DNA of 13,265 bases from Isohypsibius dastychi (lineage: Eukaryota; Tardigrada; Eutardigrada; Parachela; Isohypsibiidae), in contig JAQIWT010000983.1 of the NCBI GenBank assembly GCA_034696485.1, positions 1-13,265 of the forward strand, read 5' to 3'. The stretch's first letter is position 1; each line of letters begins with the position of its first letter. The notes under the pieces were generated by a model. It was given only the letters and a program-made list of their open reading frames with translations. It was not told the origin of the DNA and ran no database searches. Shown one piece after another: positions 1 through 9,137 of the stretch. The translations under genes were made by a program, and so were the position numbers.

Positions 1-1611
1 TTCTTCATTCGCCGGATGAGTCGGGCGATACGAAGTGGTAGAAACTAGTGACCTCGTCGATTTTTGTTGCAAAGGAATAGGTTCCGGAATAATAACGTCC
101 TCATCGCAGCTATATGGAGGAGAATCAATTTCGCTTCCAACCGTAAGAGAAAATCCTTTGCAAATGTCGATATCCATTCCATGTGATCTCACATGATCCT
201 TCACTTGGCATATATTGGAGAACGCATGTCGTTCACGACAATAATCACAATTCAGGTAATATGGAATGGTTCCCCGATAGAAGTGATCGATGAATATGTG
301 CCGGAAGACAAATGTCGATTCGCAACCGCCACATTGGTACAGCGTCATATTTGGTCCGAAAATAGACATCAGCACATCTCGCGAATTTTCTGCAAAACGT
401 AAACCACAAATCACCGCAGAAATTAACTTGGTAATGACGAAAAAAGTACCGAATTCCAGTGGGTTCAACGGTGGCTCTTTAAGGCTGAGATAAGAAATCA
501 CACTTGGAAAGTCCTCGAATCCGAGGTTGGATTCGCTGAGGATGACTGATCTCGAATCAATTGTCGGCAGGGGAGCAGGATCAACCGTTTTAACAATCTC
601 GACCTGCATATCCGAATCATGACATTCCGTCGCAATTCGCGACGTAATTCGGGGATTCCATTTTTCCTCTCTTCTTGAAGGGCTTTCCGTACGGGAAGGT
701 GATCCTACATCACAAACCATTCTACACATCATACACATTGTAACAGTGAATCTAACAAACCTGGTGATGGAGGTGGTGGCATGAGGTCACGTTGAGTTTG
801 ATTCTTTCGAGGTTCCGAGGCATTAGGCTGAATTCTACCGTTTTCCCGAGTTGAAATCACAGAAATATCGTCGTCTTCCAGCGGGGGCATAGGGATGGAC
901 GCACGGCTTATTTCAGCCAACTCCGATATTTTAGCCAAAGAGTCAGTTCCCCCATTACCCAATTCACTTGAGTTTCCAGCTCGTCGCGGCGAACTGGGCT
1001 GCGGGCGATATTCGGATGCATGCGGAAGATGAGGGGGAGCGAACCTAACAGGACGAACCGGAGTACGGTTCATCATAGAACTGTTCTGTATGGGTTGGTT
1101 CAGTGCTGTTCTGAGACTGCTGTGTGCTTGACGAACACCGTCGTTAAAGGGTCTTGGACTGCGATAAGATAGCGGTAAGCGAGTTCCCATCCGACCCGGG
1201 GTACTGGCCATGTTGTAAGAGGTATCTGTAGCCATGGGTCGGTACGCCGTTTTTTGAAGGACTTGTTGTAAAATTCCACCTATGAAATCCCAATTATTAT
1301 GATTCAACAACAATAAACTTCAGCATACCTTGTGGGCCGCGACTCGAAGGACTTCGATTGGCTGGCGGGTTTGAATTGACACTTCTTGGGCTGTCACTCC
1401 GATTCTGTTGCAATCTATCGGTGTTATCATTCGTTGGCGCGTCTTTTACGTTCGACGCCTGGTCTGTACGAGAAAAGACTAGGTGAGGATGCGATTGGGA
1501 TTTATGATGTGAGTCGGCATTAAATGGCGACTGTTGCGGACGAGGGTTTTGTGGTTGTACTATCACACCAGTTTGTCGGATGTTTTGGTTTGACAGTTGA
1601 TCAGAGTCCAT
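1..1611 (-). CDS. Zinc-finger-like protein with long disordered N-terminus, 5' part (runs off the left edge)
   Basis: Four exons are read on the minus strand: 1611-1329, 1279-761, 704-450 and 389-1 (open at the edge). The introns are 1328-1280 (49 bp), 760-705 (56 bp) and 449-390 (60 bp), all GT-AG and all phase 1, giving at least 482 residues. The start ATG at 1611 sits in a strong context (GCCATGG), and an in-frame TGA lies 18 bases upstream in the same exon. Residues 1 to about 350 are rich in Ser, Pro, Asn, Gln and Arg, with runs such as PPPPSP, and look disordered. Exon 4 carries two Cys/His clusters: C372-x2-C375 followed by H388, which lacks a clear fourth ligand, and C400-x2-C403-x14-H418-x3-H422, which is a C2H2-like finger with a slightly long middle. 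Such clusters usually bind nucleic acid or protein in the nucleus; that role is inferred. I do not recognise the orthologue. The third intron is a multiple of three and free of stops, so keeping it would add 20 residues in frame; I treat it as an intron because its ends and size match the others. Confidence 0.8.
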
Positions 1612-1650
1612 GGCCAAGTTGTTGAATCACGTGGTAAACAATTGTAAGTT

Positions 1651-1662
1651 CTGCAAGAAAAA
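1651..1662 (-). other. 3' splice site in the 5' UTR of the zinc-finger-like gene
   Basis: Read on the minus strand this is a pyrimidine-rich acceptor, TTTTTCTTGCAG, with the exon beginning at 1650. It lies 39 bases ahead of the start codon. An in-frame stop separates it from the ATG, so it ends either a 5' UTR intron or the outron of a trans-spliced message. The sequence does not tell these apart: no spliced-leader gene is in the window, and the possible upstream exon at 3411-3483 is weak. Confidence 0.5.
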
Positions 1663-3410
1663 CAATCAGATTTAACATTGGCAATTGGCAAACTATTATA
1701 GTTATATCAGTTATTCAGTAACATGGTCTCTTCATCCAGAAATGGATTGCAGTGACCCCCCAGCCAAAGCTAAAAATGCCTTCGATCAACGTTGCGCTAA
1801 CCTAGTAACTTGAGACCCAAATCAGCGGAGTTCGCCAAACGGTTAAAAAGAAAAATTCACGTCTATGATTTATTCTCGTACCCCCCAGCGAGCAACCAAA
1901 CCTTTCGCCACAGAAAACACCCACGGTGGACCTCGACTCAGACTGCCCTACAATAAAAGCTACACTCAGGTCAGGTCGCTAAAGAATACTAATGACGCGA
2001 AGATTCGCACACCCTCCGGCACTCTTGCCTCTCTACAAAGTAGAGCGGCCAGTTCATCGCAACTCGAGTCCACGTTGATAGACTCTCGCTTCAATAACCT
2101 TTGACCAGATAACTCGGCGTAAACAGAACTCGTTGCCATCACTGCGATCTAAGTGCCAGTTTGCGAAGACAACGAGTTCCAGGTAATGTCGCAATCAATT
2201 CTGCCAGAGACAATAGACAATGCGTCAACACAAGTGACTTTCAACCGGAAACAACAGAGGATGAAAGCGTTTTCTTGTTACTCACAGTTTATCTCATTCG
2301 AAGTACCCCGACGCCCAAGGGTCCCGAGTTGATATAGCCTTCCGGTTTCGCTGACGAATTCAAGAAATTTGTCCTACAATAAAACAGCTATTATGTAAAA
2401 TACAAGAAATATCTGGTTCTCGGAAAAGTCGTGTGACTGGCAGTTCACCAAATCAAGATAAAAATGCCCCCGCCAGCTGGCATTTAGCTGCGGCAAGCAC
2501 AAGGAACATCGAGAATCCTTCTGGCCCTTGAAAAATTGTTACCTGAAAAATGGCCTGAATCAGCTCGAAAATAAAAATGAACAGCACGAACTGCATTGCA
2601 CGTACTCCAAGATATAGACCGAATCAGCGTCATTTGTTACCGAATATTTACCAATAAGGGTCCACGAGTCCACTCCTATTTTCTGATAACAACACCATTC
2701 TGCCGCCGATCTTTTGTTATCTACCCAGTTTATCGACAGTAAATTCCATAGATTTAATGCCTTTTCGGAATATTCTGGGACGTATCTTTATTTTTACATC
2801 ACAGACATTCAAGCTTTATCTGTGTCACTAAACAAATACTGCTATTCAAGAGATCGACGGTTTGAAGCGTCCATGGATTGATCAATAACCTTGAGGACCG
2901 AGGCCGTCATGAAAAACGCTGGGAGGCCCTACCACCGAGACTCTGGCCGTAAATATGTTAAAAATTCGCAATAAATTTTGAACTGCTGTGGCTATTTTTC
3001 AGTTCAGCAATCAAGTATCATCAAAAAATGCACAAAGTTTTTCTTCCGTTTTCAACTCGAAGTGGACTTGATACAAGTAAGATTTAGATAAAAAACCACC
3101 GATTCAAAGGAATTACACCTAACCGATCTCAATTGAAACTAGAACAACAGTTTCATTTTTTGAAGCATGACAGAATCTGGCCAATTTGTTCTACTTTACT
3201 TTACCTTATTCAAATGAAATAACTACCACATCCATCCAACGAACAATCTAAGAATATTCTGTTTCAGCTCTCCATCCGTCCAGCTCGTTCTCCCGAATCA
3301 CTCAGCGTTCAATTTTCTCACAATCTTTTACCTGAAAATAAGTTGAATTCATGAGATTGAACACAAGGGTCAGGACTCAGGATCACAAGATGATTTGTTG
3401 TTGTTCTTAC
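1663..3410. other. No gene supported; probable upstream region or 5' UTR intron
   Basis: I see no convincing exon chain here. The longest frame is 1865-2104 on the plus strand (79 codons, Ser/Thr/Arg-rich). It lacks recognisable motifs and splice partners, so I do not call it. Two minus-strand sites join an acceptor directly to a donor: TTTTTCAG/GTAAC at the 2543/2542 boundary and TTATTTTCAG/GTAAAAG at the 3332/3331 boundary. If a 5' exon of the zinc-finger-like gene lies near 3411-3483, this stretch would be its first intron. Confidence 0.4.
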
Positions 3411-3483
3411 CTCATTGGCCTTCACAAGATGTGTCGATCATCTGCGCTGGTTACCTGGCTGAAGAGGTCGATGCAACCGAAAT
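3411..3483 (-). other. Possible non-coding 5' exon on the minus strand
   Basis: On the minus strand an acceptor TTTGTTCTAG ends at 3484, and a strong donor GAG/GTAAGA follows 73 bases later at 3411. A second donor, CCAG/GTAACC, lies inside at 3455 and would give a 29-base exon. The orientation and position would suit a 5' UTR exon of the zinc-finger-like gene, whose next exon begins at 1650. There is no coding evidence, and splice-like signals this short can arise by chance. Confidence 0.22.
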
Positions 3484-5440
3484 CTAGAACAAATTATGAA
3501 AAACGACGTAACTAAAACGGATTAGTGGTGAATGCAATTGGAACGGCGAAGATCGTTGTGCCATTAAAACATTTGATGAACTATACAGTAGAGTGATACG
3601 GAGTTTACTTTACTTTGCCAGTTGGCCACTTGAATTCACAGGCTGTAGCTTGCAGATAGATAAACCACTTTGATTGAGGTCCCCATGGCAACAGCAACTA
3701 ATCAACCAGCTAACCGGTTTTCGAGTGGCCTGAAAAACGGGCCATGCCTTGCCAATTCTATGCCCGAGGCGCTGCGTGAGAAGGTTGCGAGAGCGATTTT
3801 CTTTCTTTTTCGCTTGGCAGCCTAGCCTTTTGACATGACGCTGGCCGTGTGTCCTTTTCACATTTCAGTTTCACTCGACTTCGCCATCGCTTTATAATAA
3901 CCGAGGAAAGAGATTTCTTATCGAACGATTTCGCCGAATAGCTCTTCGCTTTCAAACACAGCATGGTACGGCAGGCCAGAGCACGGCACCGCTGGCACAA
4001 TAGAAACTGTGACTTCGGTACGTTCACTGAATAACCTCGATCATCCGTCCCATCTCCGGCTTTTGTGCCAAAGGGTTGCAAGTTATTGGACATGGGTACC
4101 ACTTAAATTATGGTGATTTCTGCTTGTTGCTGTTCAGTGCTACAGCGTAAAGGCTCGTGATTTCAGTAACACAAAGGTCAGCGTATTTTGAGTGAATGGA
4201 CCCAAGAAATGACACGTGTAACCACTCAGTGGCAACTCGCAACTGGTTGGATGTGTGCCAAAATGGTTGTCTCCCTTTCGCAACAATTTCACGGAAACAA
4301 AAACGATTAAATCTCGGTAAATAATATTGGTCACAACGTGAGTACTGCATGTCGCATGCATGCTCAGTTCTCGTCGAACGTAAGAGCATTCTAAGTATAT
4401 CGCTAAATCAGCCGAAACGTCACGATTGTATCTGTTCGTTGGTATACTGATGCACGCCGATGACTTTTTTCGAACGTAACGATGTCTGTCATGGGGTTTA
4501 CTTAGTCCAGCGATACCTCCATTTCTGTACGACATGGTCACCTTCGCGGAAGGCGTGTGTTGTGGTAGCCTGTTCATCAACCAAAACGTTGGTCAAGCTG
4601 CATATTCGGAACGTTCGCAGCGTTCCAGAGGGCCGGAACCTCCTCATCGAATGATACAAGGCTGCTCCCGGATTTTCGAAGACAAAAGTCTATTGGGTTC
4701 AAATAATGGCCACACTCAGCTATACGCCACCGGAATACAGTGCTGTACAGTCAGTGACTAAGCAAATGCATTGCAAGCACCGTCCTTGCAATTGCAGCAG
4801 GTTCGGTGGGTGCGAACATAACTTTGAGCGGAGTGTCATGAAACGGGAACCACACATCAGAAGATATAAGTGCCCTTGTTCGGGGGGCATGCCTGAGTAT
4901 TCGATTGCATGACATCACCAGCGAGCCAGCAGCAAATATTTGACTATGAACCAACGGAAAAACTATCGCTTCACGGCAGAATGAAGCGATATATTTATAC
5001 TGCGGAAGCCTTAAAACTTGTGGCAGGAAAGTTGCCAGAATTCCAGTCTAAGATTGGTTGAAGAAGACTGAACCCCAGCGAACGTGATAAAACGTGGTCG
5101 CAAACACTGGGTGTAGGTAAAGATTGTTCATTCCGAAACCAATTCGCAGAACTATGTACTCACGTCGACGAAAGACGCCATTTTGTATTGTCTCTGTCTG
5201 CTTACGAACTTGTCATGTTTGGTGTTGATGACACGGTGAGGAGTTCCCAGGTCCTTCCAAGCATCAATTGGCTGGACTGTCGACAAGAAGTTAACTAAGA
5301 TCATCGAAACGACCAGGAGCTATCGGTGGAGCATATGTCTTCTCTTTCCACAGAATGTATACGAATGAGATGCTGCCATTCGAAATCTCCTCCATACGTA
5401 CATGCGACAATATATCGTTGAAATATCTCTGTATATGGTG
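3484..5440. other. No gene supported; several medium-length frames without motifs
   Basis: Open frames of 60-146 codons overlap on both strands. The longest is 4140-4580 on the minus strand (146 codons). None shows a domain or catalytic motif that I recognise, and none joins a neighbour through good splice sites in matching phase. The stretch 4100-5000 is somewhat richer in open frames than its surroundings, which could mean a decayed mobile element, but no terminal repeats, integrase, transposase or reverse-transcriptase motif was found. Confidence 0.4.
4964..4991. repeat. Short perfect hairpin
   Basis: TATCGCTTCA and its exact reverse complement TGAAGCGATA flank an 8-base loop. It lies in non-coding DNA with no adjacent gene end and no T-run, so no function is suggested. 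Confidence 0.6.
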
Positions 5441-5498
5441 AATGATGCAACCGCTGTTGAAGGTACAGTACTGTACCTTCAACAGCGGTTGCATCATT
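5441..5498. repeat. Perfect 58-bp palindrome without spacer
   Basis: The 28 bases beginning AATGATGCAACC are followed by a central TA and then their exact reverse complement, ending GGTTGCATCATT. There is no mismatch and no spacer; the flanking bases G5440 and A5499 break the symmetry. Perfect spacerless palindromes of this length are uncommon because they are prone to deletion. It could come from template switching, from a foldback element, or from a library or assembly artefact. Confidence 0.97.
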
Positions 5499-5499
5499 A

Positions 5500-5514
5500 T
5501 TCAACAGCGGTTGC
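5500..5514. repeat. Third copy of the 15-mer TTCAACAGCGGTTGC
   Basis: The same 15 bases occur at 5478-5492 inside the right arm of the 58-bp palindrome, and as their reverse complement at 5448-5462 in its left arm. This extra direct copy bridges the first palindrome to the second, overlapping the latter by two bases. Confidence 0.95.
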
Positions 5515-5550
5515 CTATTCACTCATACACTAGTGTATGAGTGAATAGGC
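5513..5550. repeat. Perfect 38-bp palindrome without spacer
   Basis: Arms of 18 bases (starting GCCTATTCACTC) flank a central TA with no mismatch. Its centre, CACTAGTG, resembles that of the neighbouring palindrome, CAGTACTG. It begins 14 bases after the end of the first palindrome, with the third 15-mer copy between them, so the two probably arose by related events. Confidence 0.97.
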
Positions 5551-5959
5551 TCGTGCCAGTAACAAAAAGGTCACACTGAGCGTCAGGCAGCTTCACAGAC
5601 TACTGAGCTCCCAGTTCTTCTTGATTTGCCGTTGTATTGCGTGTGATCAGCATTCTTATCTGCCTGTCAAACTATTCATTCGGAACATCGAATATACCGA
5701 AGATGGGCTCTTCCCAGCTCGCCACGTGAAGGCTTTGCGAATTGTTTGCATTTATCCGAACATGTGTGACGACAGTGATCCAACATGCAAGCGAACGGTC
5801 TTCTCACGGCGTCAGACCTCTTGTTTTTCATTTTTCCTTTTGCGGCTCCTGGTGCAGCACTTCCACAACAAAAAAATCTGACGATACTGGCGCAAAGGTC
5901 GTGACATCTAGTTGTTGCTGTGATTCTGTCACCGTTACTTCCCCCGAAACTCTGTGGGG
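5551..5959. other. No gene supported
   Basis: One frame of 86 codons on the plus strand (5621-5881) has no motif, no upstream partner and no good splice signals. I see no repeat or RNA structure in the rest. Confidence 0.4.
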
Positions 5960-6386
5960 TTACTGTCTGTAGGTCTGCCTATTTTTCCGGAAAAACGGTT
6001 CACTGGAAATTCTTCGGGGTTCTCGACATCTTCTATCCAAAGCGAAGCGGGTTTTAGCTGACAAGATTTCGAACCCCCCCCCCCTTCGCCAAAATTTCTG
6101 ATTCTCCATCTCCAGGGTCAACTGAGTCCAAAGTTGTCCATGTGATTCGAATTCGATTGCATCTTGAACATCTTTGGTTCTGTCGTTTACTGTATGTTGT
6201 CGATCTGATTCCTGCATTGCACGATGTGGGTTTTGCATTCTGTTGTTGCGTTTCTCTTGAATTAGTGACCAGCTTGGGACATCAGAAGGAGCTGCTGCTG
6301 CGACCTTTGCCAGATTTTCAAGGGGATCCACGTCTCAACTCATCTTGATCGGTGTATGTGAAACTGCATCGTTTGTTTTCCTTCAT
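5960..6386 (-). pseudogene. Possible frame-disrupted coding remnant, unrecognised
   Basis: On the minus strand an ATG at 6386 opens a 22-codon frame that ends at a TGA at 6320-6318. Overlapping it in another frame, and open from there to a TAA at 5960, is a protein-like stretch of about 120 codons. This has an Ala-rich start (AKVAAAAP) and a middle rich in Gln, Asn, Asp and Arg. The frames could be bridged by a one-base change in the CCCC run near 6321-6326. The second frame also crosses an 11-base C run (6074-6084). This could be a decayed gene, an intact gene with a sequence error, or two chance frames. No family is recognised, and an open frame of this length is not rare by chance in a window this size. 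Confidence 0.2.
6074..6084. repeat. Homopolymer run of 11 C
   Basis: An uninterrupted run of 11 C on the plus strand, inside the possible frame-disrupted remnant. It is a site where replication slippage or a sequencing length error would change the reading frame. Confidence 0.97.
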
Positions 6387-7943
6387 GGTAAGCTGCACAC
6401 ATTCTCGCTCTATTGGACTACCGTAAATCTTGCGAGTGCGAATCTTTGTTAAATGGACATGGACTGAACGTGAGAATGCTCAATGCACTTGTGGCGAACG
6501 GCGCTTTGTATTGTGTGATAATTAGGAACCTCAAAACATCGATGTGGTTTAACACAGGTTGTGATCGGTTGGCATTCGACCATTTTCATGGAAATCGATG
6601 GGTGAACTGCATCTTCCTACCGTACCAATTGGAATCGTAGTAACTGGAACGAACTATCCAGACATGGATTGACCGACGATTGATTCTCATTATTCAATTT
6701 TGCTTGAGCCAAATCACCACTCTGAAATATTGGTCAGACGAACATCTGTCCATATTCGACAAAGCCCCTCGGCCAGCAGACAGCGAGCTTGGGGCACTTT
6801 GATTTGCACGTAAGTTTTCCGTCGCTGAAAAAGATGGAAAAAGTCCACAGGTTGCACGTTTTGAATTCTCCACAAATCAATGTTCATATTGTGACTAGAC
6901 AAACTAGCAAACGATTCTTTGTAACAATTATTACATTCTTGGGTAATTAGCCACATTTAATTTAATTTTCTCAATCTTGTACCACAGCCAAGTCGATGAT
7001 CGGTATGTGGATGTATGGTTTTTGATGGACATCTTGTTTTTTATGAGCGAAATGGCCAGAGGAAATTTCTAGAGAACGACAGCAGTTACTGGCAAATTTT
7101 ACGACGAACACCTCCGATGGAAACTTTCTTTTTATTTCTTTTTCTTCGTGAGGCCCAGAACTGAATGCTGTATCTGTGAAACTATGTCAGGATGAGTATA
7201 AAATCAGCGGTGTTTTCTCGCACGACAATGGATTTTCGGACACCTCGTCGGCAGTGTCATTTGTTTTTTGCTTTTTTCAGTTTTAAGCGGGACTTCGAAA
7301 TTCCCCACAAACATTTCAAAGCTTAACTATTTGAGCTACGGGTAGCAATCCTTTCTATTGAATATGTTTCTCAATGGAGCTTTGCTCGCTCAGTTCAAAA
7401 TTCACGCTTGCTTTAAAGAGTACAATTGACGCTATACATCGGACGTAATTAGTTTCATACCCGGCATCCCGCTGGCCAGCTGGCCAATAAGGTTACAGAA
7501 AATTTAAATCTGAAAATAGGCACCCGCGGTAGTCTCATTGAAATCCATTTACGAGCACCAAAATAATCTGCGGAAATTGCAAAACAAGTTTTGTGTAGAT
7601 CCTTGGATTTACGGTACGTCTTATGTTTGATTATGTATTTTAAACAAGTATGATGACGACAAGTCATGATCGTCTAATGAGGATATGAAACCGTAACAAC
7701 ATTTTTTTTGTTCCCATTGGTTTGGTCGTCCTCCGAAGTGATCAGTCTCACCGTCCTCATGTTCCATCCATATGTAACCACACTTTCTCTTTCAGCTCGT
7801 CGGACCACTGGTGTCCTTCAAATCAAGCTTGAGCAGCCAGTGGAAACAGCGTTCGTAAAAAAAGCTCGAGCGATCGCTTTGGACATTGGAGCTTTTAAAA
7901 TGTTTATTCGGTTGGAAGCCTTGCCACGTTGTGGTCATTCTCA
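6387..7943. other. No firm gene; scattered exon-like signals on both strands
   Basis: On the minus strand a strong acceptor, CCATCTTTTTCAG, ends at 6825. It is followed by an open phase-2 segment, 6824-6734, reading DGKLTCKSKCP and on to a TGA. The Cys spacing is faintly like a von Willebrand C module, but no neighbouring exon can be joined. On the plus strand there is a donor-like GTAAGT at 6810 and an acceptor TTTTTTCAG ending at 7280. A good acceptor, CTCTTTCAG, ends at 7795 and could begin the first exon of the candidate gene at 7944. None of these is enough for a call. Confidence 0.3.
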
Positions 7944-8601
7944 ATGGATAGCATCCTTTATTGTTCAACAAATTTGCATTCCTTCACCGCTGTTGTGTGT
8001 TATTGTTCGGAGGGATTAAATAACAAAATCGCCGGCCTTCCTTCCAGTGCGGTAAGCAGTCTGTTCGACCTCATGTTTTTTTAGTCACGATAAGAAACTT
8101 TGTTTATTAAATAAGTTGTTATGATTATTATTTTTTAGATGTTAGTTAGTCAGCTATCTGATATAGGACTTTCGCCACCAGCAGAAAATCTTTTCGTTGT
8201 GAGTATTGTAGAGCGCTAATATTGAACGATTTTTATTAGCGAATCTGATTTGTTTCCTTGCTGCGATATTCTTATTGATACGAAATTCTCGTAAATTTAA
8301 AAACCGGGTTACATCAGTGTGACGTCTTCTTTGACATGTTGAAGTTTCAATGTTACAATTCCATATCCATTCGTAAGTTTCTTGTCAGGTTTGAAAATAA
8401 ACATACAAGTTCGTTTGAACGTAATTTTTCATAAATTGTTTATGAACGCATTTTTGATTTATTTACACACATGTACTAGACATATATTCATTTGAATTTA
8501 ACACTGTGGTCAAACTGGCGGTTGATGTGACCAGAGATGCAGAAAGGAAGGCTCTTGCCTTACAAGTTGGTTCGCGTATTTTAATGGGAAAAAAATTTTG
8601 A
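7944..8601 (+). CDS. Candidate small multi-exon gene, unrecognised product
   Basis: Four exons can be joined in one frame: 7944-8051, 8139-8198, 8318-8372 and 8480-8601, giving 114 residues. The introns are 87, 119 and 107 bp. Donors are GCG/GTAAGC, GTT/GTGAGT and TTC/GTAAGT; acceptors are TATTTTTTAG (very good), ACATCAG (weak) and TACTAG (fair). The junction phases 0, 0 and 1 all agree without creating a stop. The first exon probably starts at 7796, after CTCTTTCAG; an in-frame TAA at 7896 makes the ATG at 7944 the first usable start. The end is uncertain: a good acceptor, GTTCTTTAG, at 8659 could join a fifth exon ending at 8734 or nearby, using a weak donor at 8566 or 8570, which would change the C-terminus. 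No signal peptide, membrane segment or known motif is visible. It lies about 0.5 kb upstream of the PPxY membrane-protein gene on the same strand. Chance joining of short open segments remains possible. Confidence 0.4.
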
Positions 8602-8734
8602 ACGCTCGTACGAACGCGACTTGTTCAAGTACAACCACAGTTTATTGTTTGTTCTTTAGGAGGTGTTAACGGAAGTGCTCGCTACCTCAAACGAAAAATA
8701 CCAATCAAAGTCAAAGTTCATCCTTTATCTTTGA

Positions 8735-9124
8735 AAAAAATTTCCGGTGTGTGATCCGAATTAACCCAACTGTAAACATGATTTCTCTTCTGGACTGTGC
8801 TGCACTCCGCGGCAGCTGATTTTATTGAATTATTTCAACCGGGTTCTGGTTTATTTTATTGCCTTTAAAAATTTCCTTGCATTCAGCTTTTATCTGTGAA
8901 AGGAGCTAGCCGAAGCTATTTACATAAGCCAATGAGGCAAGCAAGTATAAGCAGTTATGAGATGGTTCAAATTGCCTTCCGGCTGAGCCGACGTTAACAT
9001 CAGCTTTCATGACTTGCAAGCCCGATTTTATGTTCGTTTTTGAGTAAGAGTAATTTGCAAGCAGTCGCCTTTATTGCGTTTTCATTCCACATATTCAACA
9101 ATCGCATCTTGTTTACTTTATCAG
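8735..9124 (+). other. Upstream region of the PPxY membrane-protein gene, ending in a 3' splice site
   Basis: No coding exon is seen. The stretch ends in an acceptor, TTTACTTTATCAG, at 9124, so the message of the next gene begins its exon at 9125, 13 bases before the ATG. Either a cis-spliced 5' UTR intron or trans-splicing of a leader would explain this. No promoter element can be identified with confidence. Confidence 0.4.
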
Positions 9125-9137
9125 GGGCTGCAACAAA

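Noticed and set aside
193-493. Plus-strand frames opposite the zinc-finger exon
   Set aside because: Antisense shadows of the minus-strand exons, which have matching splice junctions and Cys/His clusters.
1865-2104. 79-codon plus-strand frame, Ser/Thr/Arg-rich
   Set aside because: No motif, no splice partner and no good start context; the length is expected by chance.
4100-5000. Retrotransposon or DNA transposon
   Set aside because: Translations on both strands gave no transposase, integrase or reverse-transcriptase motif and no terminal repeats.
6734-6824. von Willebrand C module exon on the minus strand
   Set aside because: Only a single short segment fits the Cys spacing, and no upstream CxC exon could be joined in phase; kept only as part of a weaker finding.
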